This document shows, in pieces, positions 45,961 through 56,433 of a stretch of DNA of 64,000 nucleotides (position 1 is its first letter; every line of letters begins with the position of its first letter). The stretch is taken from the NCBI RefSeq assembly GCF_003070885.1, contig NZ_CP028913.1:1922001-1986000 (forward strand), given 5' to 3'. The notes beneath the pieces are model-generated. The model worked only from the letters and a program-made list of their open reading frames with translations, did not search any database and was not told the DNA's origin. Source of the DNA: Agromyces badenianii (GTDB taxonomy: Bacteria; Actinomycetota; Actinomycetes; Actinomycetales; Microbacteriaceae). The translations under genes and the position numbers were made by a program.

Positions 45961-46485
45961 GTGAACTCCGCCACGCGACGCATCCTGACGCGAGCCCTCG
46001 TCTCCCTCGCCGCCGTCGCGGTGGCGATTCCGCTCTCCGGATGCAGCATCGTCCGCGACCTCGTCGGCGGGTCGGCACCGCAGCCCGAGCGAGACGAGAC
46101 CACGCAGGAGATCGTCGAAGAGGGCGACGCCGACGTCTTCGCCCTCATCGTCGGCGACTGCATGTACGAGGTCACCGAAGAGCTCGTCTCCGAGGTGCCG
46201 GTCGTGCCCTGCGACCAGCCGCACGACGACGAGGTCTACTTCGACCTCACCATCGACGGTGACGAGTACCCCGGCGACGACGTCATCCAGACGCAGGCCG
46301 AAGAGGCCTGCCTTGCGGAGTTCGAGCCGTTCGTCGGACTCGCGTACGACTCGTCGACACTCGACTTCTCCACCTACCGCCCCTCGCACGAGAGCTGGGA
46401 GACCCGTGACGACCGAGTGGTCTCCTGCGTCATCTACGACCCGGCCGGTCAGGTCACCGGCACGCTGGCCGGCGCCGCGCGCTGA
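45961..46485 (+). CDS. Septum formation-family lipoprotein
   Basis: A 174-residue lipoprotein. The signal peptide has a basic start, a hydrophobic core (about 12-24) and the lipobox LSGC near residue 26, so it is lipidated and surface-exposed on the outer membrane face. The mature part matches the actinobacterial septum formation-related domain: DCMYEV, VPVVPCDQPHDDEVYF, EACLAEFEPFVG and the last VVSCVIYD. Two pairs of Cys are likely disulfides. GTG at 45961 has GAGAGG at a short distance. Role unproven. Confidence 0.85.
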   Translation: MNSATRRILTRALVSLAAVAVAIPLSGCSIVRDLVGGSAPQPERDETTQEIVEEGDADVFALIVGDCMYEVTEELVSEVPVVPCDQPHDDEVYFDLTIDGDEYPGDDVIQTQAEEACLAEFEPFVGLAYDSSTLDFSTYRPSHESWETRDDRVVSCVIYDPAGQVTGTLAGAAR

Positions 46486-46499
46486 GCACCTGAGCGATG

Positions 46500-46539
46500 G
46501 ATGCCGCGTGGCGGGCCTTCGGGCACGCCACGCGGCATC
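46500..46539. terminator. Bidirectional terminator between convergent genes
   Basis: A perfect 14-bp stem, GATGCCGCGTGGCG (46500-46513) with CGCCACGCGGCATC (46526-46539), and a 12-base loop separate the lipoprotein gene and the leftward EamA gene. No long T run. Confidence 0.7.
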
Positions 46540-46541
46540 GT

Positions 46542-47495
46542 TCATGACCGCCGCGGCGCTCTACGGCTCCACGCGACGCCGGCCAGGCACAGCGCGCCGC
46601 CGATCATGCCGAAGACGGTCGGCAGCTCCCCGAGCAGGAGCCACGAGAGCACCACGACGATCGCCGGCACCGCGAGCGTCGCCGAGGCCGTCGCACCGGC
46701 AGGGCTGCGCTTGAGCACGTACGCCCAGAGCAGGAACGCGATGGCGGTGGGGAACACGCCGAGGTAGACGACTGCGAGCACCGCCGGAACCGGCGCATCC
46801 GACAGCTCGACGACGGTCTGCGGCAGGAACGGCAGCAGCACGGCCGCCCCGATGACGCAGCCGATCCAGGTGGCGCTCAGCGCATCCGCCTCGCGGAGTG
46901 CGACCTTCTGCACGAGCACTCCGGCCGCGTAGAGCACCGCGGCGAGGATGCCCAGTGCGATTCCGATCGGCTCGCTGTGCGCGCCGATCCCTCCGGTCGC
47001 GATGATCACGACCCCGGCGAACGCGATGCCGATGCCGACCATGAGCGGGCGGGGGAATCCTTCTTTCAACAGCACTCCGGCCGCGAGCGCCACGAGGAGC
47101 GGGGCGATGTTGACGAGCATCGCGACGGTGCCCGCGTCGAGATGGCGTTCGGCGAGGTTGAGCACGAACGTGTAGCCCGCGAACCAGAGCACGCCGTAGA
47201 CCGCGATGAGCGCGAGCGCACGCGGACGAGGCAGCGGGGGCCGGCGCCAGATGGCGATGGCCACGAGCACCGTGGCGCCGACGAGTTGCCGGCCGAGGGC
47301 GAGGGGGCCCGGTGAGATGTCGTCGCCGATCGCCCGGATGGCGATGAACGCCGACGCCCAGAGCACCAGCACGATGGCCATCGCGGTCAGCACCTTCCAC
47401 CCGATCGCGGTGGTCGGCGCCGGTGTCGGCAGTACGGGCGGTGTCGGCGGTGTCGGCGGTGTCGATCCAGGGGCGGTGCTCGCGGAAGGTCGCAT
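46542..47495 (-). CDS. EamA/DMT-family exporter
   Basis: A 317-residue drug/metabolite transporter with ten predicted helices in two EamA repeats. The EamA features are LWASAFIAIRAIG in helix 1 and, in the second repeat, VFPTAIAFLLWAYVLKRSPAG. Such proteins export amino acids or other small metabolites. The N-tail has a Pro/Thr stretch from 9-bp repeats (47438-47464). ATG at 47495 is taken; an upstream ATG at 47552 is possible but lies in the A/T-rich promoter gap. Divergent LysR gene (47577) is its likely regulator. Confidence 0.82.
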   Translation of the reverse strand: MRPSASTAPGSTPPTPPTPPVLPTPAPTTAIGWKVLTAMAIVLVLWASAFIAIRAIGDDISPGPLALGRQLVGATVLVAIAIWRRPPLPRPRALALIAVYGVLWFAGYTFVLNLAERHLDAGTVAMLVNIAPLLVALAAGVLLKEGFPRPLMVGIGIAFAGVVIIATGGIGAHSEPIGIALGILAAVLYAAGVLVQKVALREADALSATWIGCVIGAAVLLPFLPQTVVELSDAPVPAVLAVVYLGVFPTAIAFLLWAYVLKRSPAGATASATLAVPAIVVVLSWLLLGELPTVFGMIGGALCLAGVAWSRRAPRRS

Positions 47496-47576
47496 TCGTT
47501 CAGCGTGGCGGCTCAATTGCGTCAGTACAAGCGAATCTTTCTTTCCATTCATTCAGTCGCACTGTACGATCGTCGC

Positions 47577-48488
47577 ATGGTGGATCCGCATCGACTTCGC
47601 GTCTTCCGGGCGGTCGTGCAGACCGGCTCGATCAACCGAGCCGCCACGAGGCTCGGCTACACCCCGTCGGCCGTCAGCCAGCACGTGAGTGCGCTGCAGC
47701 GCGAGACCGGCCTCGCCCTCATCGAGAAACGCGGGCGCGGCATCGCGCCGACATCCGCGGGCATCGCGGTCGCCGACCGCGCCGCGCGAGTGCTCGACCA
47801 GCTCGCCGACTTCGATTCTCTGGCCGACGACCTCCGCTCGGGGCGCAGCGGCACACTGCGCATCACGTGCTTCTCCTCATCGAACCGCGCATGGATGCCC
47901 GCCATCGCCGCCACGCTCGTGCGCGAGTTCCCCGACCTCAGGCTCGAGCTCGCCCTCACCGAACTCGGCGGGCCGCACGCCGGCGAGCCCGACGTCGAGC
48001 TCTATGTCGCCGAGTCGGTACGCGGAGACCGGGATCCCTCCGTTGCCGACGGCACGGCCGACGGGTACGACATCGAGCACCTCCGAACCGAGGGGTATGT
48101 CGTCGTCGTACCTGCCGCGCACGCCCTGGCGATGCGTGGTTCGGTGTCGCTCGCAGAGCTCGCCGACGAGCCGTGGATCGACAACGACCACGCGCGCGGT
48201 CCGTGCCGCGAGATCGTCCTGTCGGCCTGCGCCGAACAGGGCTTCGCGCCGCGATTCCGCATCCAGGCCCCCGACTACACGACCGCCATCGACTACGTCG
48301 CCGCCGGGGTCGGCGTCACGGTGCTGCCGAAGCTCGGCGCACTCGGCATGCCCGACGGCGTCGTCGTGATCCCGGTCGACGACGCCGCCGCTCGACGACG
48401 CATCATGATGCGGGTGAAGCGCTCGATGCGGATGCATCCGGCGGTGCAGCGCTTGACCGAACTGCTGCGCACCGCGGCGCTCGCCTGA
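47577..48488 (+). CDS. LysR-family transcriptional regulator
   Basis: A 303-residue LysR regulator. The HTH is AVVQTGSINRAATRLGYTPSAVSQHVSALQ, in the N-terminal 60 residues. The effector domain (from about 95) has LRITCFSSSNRAW and ends with helix-rich RMHPAVQRL. ATG at 47577 is 81 bases from the EamA start; the spacer is A/T-rich, fitting shared promoter and operator. Exporters of amino acids next to LysR genes (LysE/LysG-like) suggest sensing of the exported compound, which is inference. Confidence 0.88.
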   Translation: MVDPHRLRVFRAVVQTGSINRAATRLGYTPSAVSQHVSALQRETGLALIEKRGRGIAPTSAGIAVADRAARVLDQLADFDSLADDLRSGRSGTLRITCFSSSNRAWMPAIAATLVREFPDLRLELALTELGGPHAGEPDVELYVAESVRGDRDPSVADGTADGYDIEHLRTEGYVVVVPAAHALAMRGSVSLAELADEPWIDNDHARGPCREIVLSACAEQGFAPRFRIQAPDYTTAIDYVAAGVGVTVLPKLGALGMPDGVVVIPVDDAAARRRIMMRVKRSMRMHPAVQRLTELLRTAALA

Positions 48489-48544
48489 GCGAGGCGACGA
48501 GTGCGCCGGACGGCGCTGCTCCGACAGTGTGCGACAACGGCCGA

Positions 48545-48916
48545 TGGTGGAGATGGGGGGAATTGAACCCCCGTCCATCGCTGTGATTCCACGCCTTCTC
48601 CGGGCGCAGCCTGTGCAAGCGTTCTGCTCGGCCCCGACCTTTGCCACAGGCGCCTAGGTCGACGAGCCCAGCCTGAATGAAGTCCCGCGTGTCGCTCAGG
48701 CGACTACACGCAGCAAGTTCCCTAGATGACGCCAGCTACCGGGGCGGGAACGGACCCGCGGGCTGACGGACTATCGGGCTCGCTTATGCAGCGAGGGCGA
48801 AGTCAGTGCGCTTTGAATTGGCACTTATGGTTTTCCAGAGATCGTTTACGAGATAACCCTGGATCCTCGGCCCGCTTCTCGTGGGTTCGCAGACGATGTC
48901 GAAACCGATCATCCCC
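48545..48916 (-). ncRNA. ssrA: Transfer-messenger RNA (tmRNA), one-piece
   Basis: A 372-nt tmRNA. The 5' GGGGATG pairs with CATCTCC near the 3' end, CCA is encoded (48547-48545) and the T arm has GGTTCAATTCC. The tag reading frame starts at GCC and encodes A-N-S-K-R-T-D-F-A-L-A-A before TAA, ending in the ALAA degradation signal. It frees stalled ribosomes with SmpB, encoded about 1.6 kb away. The promoter should lie in 48917-49078 on the minus strand; a TTGAAA at 48979-48974 is the best -35 candidate. Confidence 0.95.
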
Positions 48917-49078
48917 ATGTTTCGCCGTGGCTGATCGCTCAGTTGGGCGGGCCGTTATCGCACACTGTGGAGTTTTCAACCCGGGCGCCCGCCGTTGAAA
49001 CGGCGACGACCCGGCCTTACAGTCTAGAACAGGCGCGGCCGCTCCGCCATTCCCGAGCGGATGTATCTGGAGGTCCAT

Positions 49079-49747
49079 GTGCCGACCGTCATCGCCGTGC
49101 GCGGCATCGCCGAAGAGCGCATCGCACCCGAGCTCGGCGCCGTGTCGCTGACCGTGAGCGCGTCGGGGGCCGAACGCGACTCGACCTTCGCGCGCACCTC
49201 GCTCGCCCACGAACAGCTGCTCGCCGAGGTACGCGAGCTCGAGTCATCCGGCGCCCTCGACAGCTGGTCGGCCGGGCAGGTGCGGGTCTCGTCGCACCGC
49301 CCTTGGAACAACGAGGGCAGGCAGCTGCCCGTCGTGCACCAGGCGAGCGCCGACGTCGAGGTGGTCTTCACCGACCTCGAGCGGCTCGCCGAATGGGTCG
49401 GCGCGGTCTCGCTCGGCGAATCGATCGGCGTCGGCGGCATCGACTGGCGACTGACGGATGCCACGCGGCGGCGCACGCAGGAGGCCGCGCAGCGCGGCGC
49501 CGTCGCCGACGCGGTCGCGAAGGCCGCCGTCTACGCGTCAGCGCTCGGGCTCGGGGCTCCAACCCCGGCCGAGCTCGCCGACACCGGCCTGCTCACGGCC
49601 CACCCGGTGCCGCAGGGCGGCGGCGAGCGGCTGTACGCGATGCGCGTGTCGGCAGACTCGACCGGCAGCGGCGGCCCATCGCTCGTTCCGGCGCCGCTCG
49701 TGATCGAGGCAGCGGTCGAGGCGAGGTTCACCGCCGACCCCGCCTGA
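49079..49747 (+). CDS. SIMPL (DUF541)-domain protein
   Basis: A 222-residue protein of the SIMPL domain (DUF541). The family pattern VIAVRGIAEERIAPELGAVSLTVSASG appears at the start (quoted in part: GIAEERIAPELGAVSL), with a second half around ADAVAKAAVYASALGL. GTG at 49079 has GGAGG at 49069-49073, a better SD than ATG at 49061. No signal peptide, so it is probably cytoplasmic. Role of the domain is unknown. Divergent from ssrA. Confidence 0.8.
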   Translation: MPTVIAVRGIAEERIAPELGAVSLTVSASGAERDSTFARTSLAHEQLLAEVRELESSGALDSWSAGQVRVSSHRPWNNEGRQLPVVHQASADVEVVFTDLERLAEWVGAVSLGESIGVGGIDWRLTDATRRRTQEAAQRGAVADAVAKAAVYASALGLGAPTPAELADTGLLTAHPVPQGGGERLYAMRVSADSTGSGGPSLVPAPLVIEAAVEARFTADPA

Positions 49748-50485
49748 TCAGCTCGGGTCGATGAGCAACGTCTCGAGCGCGGCGAGTTCGCCGAGCCCGA
49801 GCCCGGCGGCGAGCAGGTACTCGCGCGCCGAACCGTGATCGCGTTCGACGATCTCGATGACGTATTCGACGGCTTCACGGGGACTGCCGCCCATGAGCGT
49901 GCGCAGCGCCGGAGTGTCGGGCACGCCGTAGCGCTCGACGAGCGCCACCATCTCGTCGAGCCACTCCCCCGCGAGATTCGCCTCGGTCGACTCGTAGTCG
50001 ACGATGACGGATTCCCGATCGACCCCGACGGCGAGAAGCGCGAGGGCCACCACGACCCCGGTGCGATCTTTGCCGGCCGTGCAGTGCACGACGACGGCGC
50101 GATCACCGGCGCTGGAGATCTCGCGCAGGGCCGCGACCACGACCGACGCGTGCTGGGTGACGATGCGCTCGTAGAGCGCTTCGAGCGAGATGCCCGCCGC
50201 GCCCTGCGACGCCCCCGAGCCCTCGAAGACGGGCAGCCGCAGCACTTCGACGTCGAGATCGCCCAGGTCGTCGGGCATCACCTGCGCCTCGTTCTCGTCG
50301 CGCAGGTCGATGACGACGCCGACGCCGAGTTCGCGGAGCTTCGCCCGGCCCGGCTCGCCCAGCCGGCTCAGGCCGTCGGAGCGGTAGAGCACTCCGTCGC
50401 GCACCGTGCCGGTCAGGGCCGGCAGCCCGCCGACATCGCGGAAATTGTACGTGCCTGGCACCGGAATGCGAGTCGAGGTCTCCAT
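49748..50485 (-). CDS. Tyrosine-protein phosphatase
   Basis: A 245-residue dual-specificity-like phosphatase of the PTPLP/YopH-like bacterial class. The catalytic loop is HCTAGKDRTGVV (C then R in CxxxxxR), and FRDVGGLPALTG at the N-terminus and LYRSDGLSRL are typical of this group, some of which act on lipid phosphates. It is a cytoplasmic enzyme. Its stop abuts the SIMPL stop with no gap. Confidence 0.88.
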   Translation of the reverse strand: METSTRIPVPGTYNFRDVGGLPALTGTVRDGVLYRSDGLSRLGEPGRAKLRELGVGVVIDLRDENEAQVMPDDLGDLDVEVLRLPVFEGSGASQGAAGISLEALYERIVTQHASVVVAALREISSAGDRAVVVHCTAGKDRTGVVVALALLAVGVDRESVIVDYESTEANLAGEWLDEMVALVERYGVPDTPALRTLMGGSPREAVEYVIEIVERDHGSAREYLLAAGLGLGELAALETLLIDPS

Positions 50486-50528
50486 CGTGCCGAGCCTACT
50501 CCCGCCCGCCGACGCGCCCGGGAACCGC

Positions 50529-51005
50529 TCAGTCGCCGAGGTTTCGCCGACTCGCGATGGCGCGGTCGGCCTCGCGCTTGTCTTGACGCGCGCGCAGCGT
50601 CTGTCGCTTGTCGTACTCGCGCTTGCCCTTCGCGACTGCGATCTCGACCTTCGCGCGCCCGTCGCGGAAGTAGATCTGCAGCGGCACGAGGGTGTAGCCG
50701 CCCTGGCTCGTGCGGTGGCTGATCTTCACGATCTCGTGCTTGTGCAGGAGGAGCTTGCGCTTGCGTCGCGGCGCGTGGTTGTTCCAGGTGCCCTCGGTGT
50801 ACTCGGGGATGTGCACGGCATCGAGCCACATCTCGCCGCCCTCGATGAACGCATAGCCGTCGACGAGCGACGCCCGACCCTCGCGGAGCGACTTCACCTC
50901 GGTGCCGGTGAGCACGATGCCGGCCTCGTAGGTGTCCTCGATCGTGTAGTCGTGGCGCGCCTTGCGGTTGGTCGCCACGACCTTCTGACCGGTCTCCCTG
51001 GGCAC
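50529..51005 (-). CDS. smpB: SsrA-binding protein SmpB
   Basis: A 158-residue oligonucleotide-binding-fold protein. Family features are the N-terminal [34 protein letters not shown] region (shortened here: [14 protein letters not shown]) and [13 protein letters not shown], with a Lys/Arg-rich C-terminal tail that enters the mRNA channel. It delivers tmRNA to stalled ribosomes. GTG at 51005 is chosen for AAGGAG six bases upstream and for the usual length; the ATG at 51044 has no SD. ssrA lies nearby on the same strand. Confidence 0.95.
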   Translation of the reverse strand: MPRETGQKVVATNRKARHDYTIEDTYEAGIVLTGTEVKSLREGRASLVDGYAFIEGGEMWLDAVHIPEYTEGTWNNHAPRRKRKLLLHKHEIVKISHRTSQGGYTLVPLQIYFRDGRAKVEIAVAKGKREYDKRQTLRARQDKREADRAIASRRNLGD

Positions 51006-51130
51006 GAGCGGCTCCTTGCTTCGATTGCGAACGCCCCGGGGCATCCGGAGCAGCCGTTCAGTCTAGCCGCTGCCGGTCGGGCGTGTCGAAACCCGGTCGA
51101 GACCCGGTCGATCAGACCGCAAGCCGCCGA

Positions 51131-52038
51131 TCAGACCTTGAGGTATCTCGTGATCGCGATGCCAGCCGACACCGCCGCGAGCAGCACCCCGACGATGATG
51201 AGCAACGGCACGACGATGAGCGCGTCGGTGAGATCGACGAACGTGAACGAGAGGTTCTCGGCGAGGTAGCCCTGCACGAAGAAGTACACGATCGCCACCA
51301 CCGCGCCGCCGGCGAGAAGCGAACCGATGAGACCCGCGAAGACGCCCTCGAGCACGAATGGCGTCTGGATGAACCGGTTCGAGGCGCCGACGAGCCGCAT
51401 GATGCCGAGTTCTCGCCGACGCGAGAACGCCGAGAGGCGGATGGTGGTGGCTATCAGCAGCGCCGCAGCGACGAGCATGATCGCCGCGATGGCGATCGCC
51501 GTATAGCTCGCCGCGTTCAAGACGTCGAAGATCTGGTCGAGGTAACGCCGTTGGTCGACCACGCCCTCGACGCCGGCCATGCCCGCGAAGCTCTCGACGA
51601 GCACCGCCGCCTGCGACGGATCGACGAGATTCACCCAGAACGTCTCGTTCAGCACCTCGGGCGTCACGTAGTCGGCCGCCGGGGTGCCCTCGAACTGCTC
51701 CTGGAAGTTCTCGAAGGCCTGCTCGTGGTCTTCGAAGTAGAACTCGTCGATGTACTTCGCGAGCGTCTCGGAGCCGAGCTGCTCCTCGATCGCGCCCTTC
51801 TGCTCCTCGGTCGCCTCACCGTCGGTGCAGCCCGCGGTGGTCGACACACCCGTGCAGAGGTACACCGCGACCTGGGCCCGGTCGTACCAGTAGTTCTTCA
51901 TCTGGCCGATCTGCAGCTGCAGCAGGGCCGCGGTGCCGACGAAGGTCAGCGAGATGAACGTCACGAGCACGACGGAGACCACCATCGAGGCGTTCCGGCG
52001 AAGGCCGTTCGCCGCCTCGGAGAGCACGAGACCGATCC

Positions 52039-52042
<4 letters not shown>
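51131..52042 (-). CDS. ftsX: Cell division protein FtsX
   Basis: A 303-residue permease-like protein. An N-terminal helix (about 20-42), an extracellular loop of about 130 residues that in relatives contacts a peptidoglycan hydrolase, and three C-terminal helices with [17 protein letters not shown] between them. It overlaps ftsE by 4 bases. The pair controls cell-wall hydrolysis at the septum and transports nothing in known systems. The extracellular loop has a Cys pair (C of VYLCTG and of TAGCTDG) likely to form a disulfide. Confidence 0.93.
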
Positions 52043-53049
<1,007 letters not shown>

Positions 53050-53111
53050 CGCATTCGAGCCTAGGCAGGGTCGACGCGAATCGGGGCAACGACGCGCACG
53101 TCAGCCGGTGT

Positions 53112-54218
53112 TTACTCGGTCGGACGCTTGCGCCACTTGATGCCGGCGGCGATGAAGCCGTCGATGTCGCCGTCGAAGACGTGGCTCGGGTTGCCGACCT
53201 CGTACTCGGTGCGCAGGTCTTTGACCATCTGGTACGGCGCGAGCACGTAGGAGCGCATCTGGTCGCCCCAGCTCGCGGTGATGTTTCCCGCGAGTTCTTT
53301 CTTCTGGGCCGCTTCCTGCTCCTTCTGCAGCAGCAGCAGTCGCGACTGCAGCACGCGCATCGCCGCGGCCCGGTTCTGGATCTGCGACTTCTCGTTCTGC
53401 ATCGAGACGACCGTGCCGGTCGGCAGGTGGGTGATGCGCACGGCGGAGTCGGTCGTGTTGACCGACTGGCCGCCCGGCCCACTCGACCGGAAGACGTCGA
53501 CGCGGATGTCGTTCTCGGGGATCTCGACCTCCTGCGCCTCCTCCATGAGCGGAATGACCTCGACGGCGGCAAAGCTCGTCTGGCGCTTGCCGGCCGCGCC
53601 GAAGGGGCTCATGCGCACGAGGCGGTGCGTGCCCGCCTCGACGCTCAGGGTGCCGAAGGCGTAGGGCGCGTCGATCTCGAAGGTCGCCGACTTGATGCCG
53701 GCCTCTTCTGCGTAGCTCGTGTCCATCACGGTGGCCTTGTAGCCGTGCTTCTCGGCCCAGCGCAGGTACATGCGCATGAGCATCTCGGCGAAGTCGGCGG
53801 CATCCACCCCGCCGGCGCCGGCACGGATCGTGATGACCGCGGGGCGGTCGTCCCACTCGCCGTCGAGCAGGGTCTGCACCTCGAGGTCGCCGATCGCCTT
53901 CTGCAGCGACTCGAGCTCGGTGCGCGCCTCGGCGGCGCTCTCTTCGTCGCCCATCTCGTTGGCGAGCTCGACGAGCACCTCGAGATCGTCGAGTCGCGAG
54001 TCGATGCTCTTCACCCGGGCGAGCTCGGACTGGCGGTGGCTGAGCGCGCTCGTCACCTTCTGGGCGTTCTCGGTGTCGTCCCACAGGTCGGGGGCGCCGG
54101 CGTCTTCGGAGAGGCGCTCGATCTCCGATTCGAGGCCGTCGACATCGACGACGGAACGGATATCGCGGAACGTGGAGCGCAGCGCGGCGATCTCCTGCGT
54201 GAGGTCAAGATCCAACAT
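53112..54218 (-). CDS. prfB: Peptide chain release factor 2
   Basis: A 368-residue class I release factor. The stop-codon recognition tripeptide SPF lies at 204-206 and the GGQ catalytic loop at 249-251 (SGPGGQSVN). It frees peptides at UGA and UAA. The whole ORF is in one frame, so there is no programmed +1 frameshift as in E. coli prfB. ATG at 54218. The gene leads into ftsE 62 bases later. Confidence 0.95.
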   Translation of the reverse strand: MLDLDLTQEIAALRSTFRDIRSVVDVDGLESEIERLSEDAGAPDLWDDTENAQKVTSALSHRQSELARVKSIDSRLDDLEVLVELANEMGDEESAAEARTELESLQKAIGDLEVQTLLDGEWDDRPAVITIRAGAGGVDAADFAEMLMRMYLRWAEKHGYKATVMDTSYAEEAGIKSATFEIDAPYAFGTLSVEAGTHRLVRMSPFGAAGKRQTSFAAVEVIPLMEEAQEVEIPENDIRVDVFRSSGPGGQSVNTTDSAVRITHLPTGTVVSMQNEKSQIQNRAAAMRVLQSRLLLLQKEQEAAQKKELAGNITASWGDQMRSYVLAPYQMVKDLRTEYEVGNPSHVFDGDIDGFIAAGIKWRKRPTE

Positions 54219-54316
54219 GGCCTGCCCAGCCTACGCGAGTCGCCCCGCTTCGCGCGGCCCGGCCATCAACCCGGCGGGGCGCGGTCGTGCTCGGCGCGGG
54301 GTGTAGCGTCGGAGCG

Positions 54317-55612
54317 ATGACCGATACCGCGCCCCGATTCTCGTGGCGTTCGATCGTTCTCCCGGTCTACCTGCCAACGCTCGTGTTCTCGCTCGGCGAG
54401 GGTGCGATGATCCCGATCGTCCCGCTCGTGGCGACCGAGCGCGGCGCCTCGCTCGCGCTCGCCGGGCTCATCGCGGCGATGCTCATGGTCGGCGAACTCG
54501 CCGGCGATCTGCCCGCCGGCTGGCTCGTGGCCCGCATCGGCGAGCGCAACGCGATGATCGGCGCGGCTCTGCTCGCCGTCATCGGCGTGCTCGTCGCGAT
54601 CGTCTCGCCCACCCTGCCGGCGCTCGGCATCGGCGTCTTCCTGTTGGGGCTCGCGACGGCCGTGTTCGGGCTCGCGCGGCACGCGTTCCTCACGAGCTAC
54701 GTGCCGGTGCGCACCCGCGCACGGGCACTGTCGACGCTCGGCGGCGTGTTCCGTGCGGGCTGGGCGGTCGGACCGTTCGTCGCGGCCGCCATCATCGCGT
54801 GGACCGGATCGAGCGAGACCGTCTTCTGGGTGCTCGTCGCCGCGTGCTTCGGGGTCGTCGGCGTGCTCGTGCTGCTGCCCGACCCCGAGCGGGTCTTCGG
54901 TGCAGCGAGGCTCGCGCGCGTGGCATCCACCGGCTCTGGCGCATCGGCGACGGATGCCTCGGGCGCACCGCCCACCGCGGGTGCGGCGGACGCCGCGGCC
55001 GGGTCGTCATCGAACGTGTTCCGCGCGATCCGCGAGAACCGCGGCGTGCTCGCCCGCATCGGAACGGGCGTGGGGCTCCTCGCCGCGATCCGCGTGAGCC
55101 GCACGGTGGTGCTGCCGCTGTGGTCGGTCTCGATCGGCATGCCCGCCGAGCAGGCCGCGCTCGTGATCGGCGTCTCGGGCACGATCGACTTCGCCCTGTT
55201 CTACGCGAGCGGCCAGATCATGGACCGGTTCGGGCGGCTGTGGAGCGCGATCCCCGGCCTCCTCGGCATGGCCGTCGGGCACATCGCGCTCGCGTTCACG
55301 CACGACCTGCCGTCGAACGCGCTCTGGTTCACGGGCATCGCCGTGTGGCTCGGCCTCGCGAACGGCGTCACGAGCGGCATCATCATGACCCTCGGCGCAG
55401 ACCTCGCGCCCAAGCAGAACCCCGCGCCGTTCCTCGGGGCGTTCCGCATGATCGGCGACACGGGCGGGGCCGGGGCGCCGCTCATGATCGCCGCGGTGAC
55501 CTCGATCGCGTCGATCATGGCCGCGAACGTCGTGGTCGGCGCACTCGGCCTCCTCGGCGCCGCGATGCTCTGGCGCTGGATTCCCCGGTACGTGCCGCAC
55601 CGGCGGCGGTGA
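54317..55612 (+). CDS. MFS transporter
   Basis: A 431-residue major facilitator protein with 12 predicted helices. Motif A-like residues appear as LVARIGERNAMIG between helices 2 and 3, and RARALSTLGGVFRAGWAVGP in helix 5. A soluble loop of about 50 residues in the centre (205-255) is Ala/Ser/Pro rich. ATG at 54317 has GGAG just upstream. No regulator next to it; substrate unknown. Divergent from prfB. Confidence 0.85.
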   Translation: MTDTAPRFSWRSIVLPVYLPTLVFSLGEGAMIPIVPLVATERGASLALAGLIAAMLMVGELAGDLPAGWLVARIGERNAMIGAALLAVIGVLVAIVSPTLPALGIGVFLLGLATAVFGLARHAFLTSYVPVRTRARALSTLGGVFRAGWAVGPFVAAAIIAWTGSSETVFWVLVAACFGVVGVLVLLPDPERVFGAARLARVASTGSGASATDASGAPPTAGAADAAAGSSSNVFRAIRENRGVLARIGTGVGLLAAIRVSRTVVLPLWSVSIGMPAEQAALVIGVSGTIDFALFYASGQIMDRFGRLWSAIPGLLGMAVGHIALAFTHDLPSNALWFTGIAVWLGLANGVTSGIIMTLGADLAPKQNPAPFLGAFRMIGDTGGAGAPLMIAAVTSIASIMAANVVVGALGLLGAAMLWRWIPRYVPHRRR

Positions 55613-55666
55613 CGCGGCGCTGACGATGGTCGCGGTCGCCCGTCGCGCGTCGCGCCTCGCGCGGCG

Positions 55667-55963
55667 TCAGCCGCCGGTCGTCGCGAACGACAGCACGACG
55701 AGAATCACCTGGAAGAGCAGCACGAAGCCGCCGACGGCCACGGCGCCGATCCAGAGCCATCCGGCGACGAGCGTCGGGTCGTTCTTCATCTCACGCCGCC
55801 CGCGAAGCCCGAGCACGACGGCGAGCGCCGAGAGCGGCAGCGCGGCGATCGCAGGGGCGAAGAGCGCGGCGGCAGCGAGCACGACCGCGATGATCGCGAT
55901 CCATGCGTAGCGGCGCCCGTCGGCCCGACCTGAGGCGCCTCGGCCAGCGCTGCCACTGCTCAT
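55667..55963 (-). CDS. Small hypothetical membrane protein
   Basis: A 98-residue protein with two or three hydrophobic segments (about 20-50 and 68-95), separated by a GLRGRREMKNDPTLVAGW loop. The pattern is close to DUF4190-type small actinobacterial membrane proteins, but I cannot fix it. It follows the F420-type oxidoreductase by 3 bases in the same direction, so probably one unit. Confidence 0.7.
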   Translation of the reverse strand: MSSGSAGRGASGRADGRRYAWIAIIAVVLAAAALFAPAIAALPLSALAVVLGLRGRREMKNDPTLVAGWLWIGAVAVGGFVLLFQVILVVLSFATTGG

Positions 55964-55966
55964 CGC

Positions 55967-56365
55967 TCAGCGCCCGTTGATCTTCTCGACCTGCATCACG
56001 AGGATGACCCGGTCGGCCTTGTCGGCGGGCGCCTGCTCGTGCGGGTTGCCGTAGCGCTGCCCGAGGTGCACGTAGAAGGCGCCCTCGGGGTCGGGGATGA
56101 CCTCGGCGAGCGTGCCGCGCACCTCGACGTACTTGAGCGGGTTCTCGGGGTCGGTCATCTCGAGCGTCATGTGCGGGTTCGCCTGCAGGTTGCGGAACTT
56201 CGCACGCTTCGTCGTGTGCGTGAAGCGGATCGTCTGCGTCTCGGGGTCGAACTCGAACCACATCGGGTTCACCTGCACCTCGCCGTTCGGGCGCACGGTG
56301 CCGAGGTGGGCGAACACGGGCGCGGAGAGGATGCGGGCGAAGTGGTCTGAGATCTCGACGGTCAT
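55967..56365 (-). CDS. PPOX-class (F420-type) split-barrel oxidoreductase
   Basis: A 132-residue split beta-barrel protein of the pyridoxamine-oxidase-like superfamily. It has HLGTVRPNGEVQVNPMWFEFD, RFTHTTKRAKFRNL and PHMTLEMTDPENPLKYVEVRG, which match the F420/flavin-dependent group. Cofactor and substrate cannot be fixed from sequence alone. ATG at 56365 is the domain start; the upstream in-frame extension (to 56698) is shadow sequence. Confidence 0.85.
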   Translation of the reverse strand: MTVEISDHFARILSAPVFAHLGTVRPNGEVQVNPMWFEFDPETQTIRFTHTTKRAKFRNLQANPHMTLEMTDPENPLKYVEVRGTLAEVIPDPEGAFYVHLGQRYGNPHEQAPADKADRVILVMQVEKINGR

Positions 56366-56433
56366 GCCCCAAGTCAATCGCACGCGGCGTCGGCGGCGGA
56401 ACCCGAAGTGCCCCGCCCGGCAGACCCGGCGAG

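Noticed and set aside
48917..49078. A full -35/-10 promoter for ssrA
   Set aside because: TTGAAA at 48979-48974 is plausible, but the -10 candidates give spacers of 14 or 16 bases with poor matches, so it is mentioned only within the tmRNA entry.
53112..54218. Programmed frameshift in prfB
   Set aside because: The ORF is continuous from ATG at 54218 to the stop and no early in-frame TGA with a slippery codon exists.
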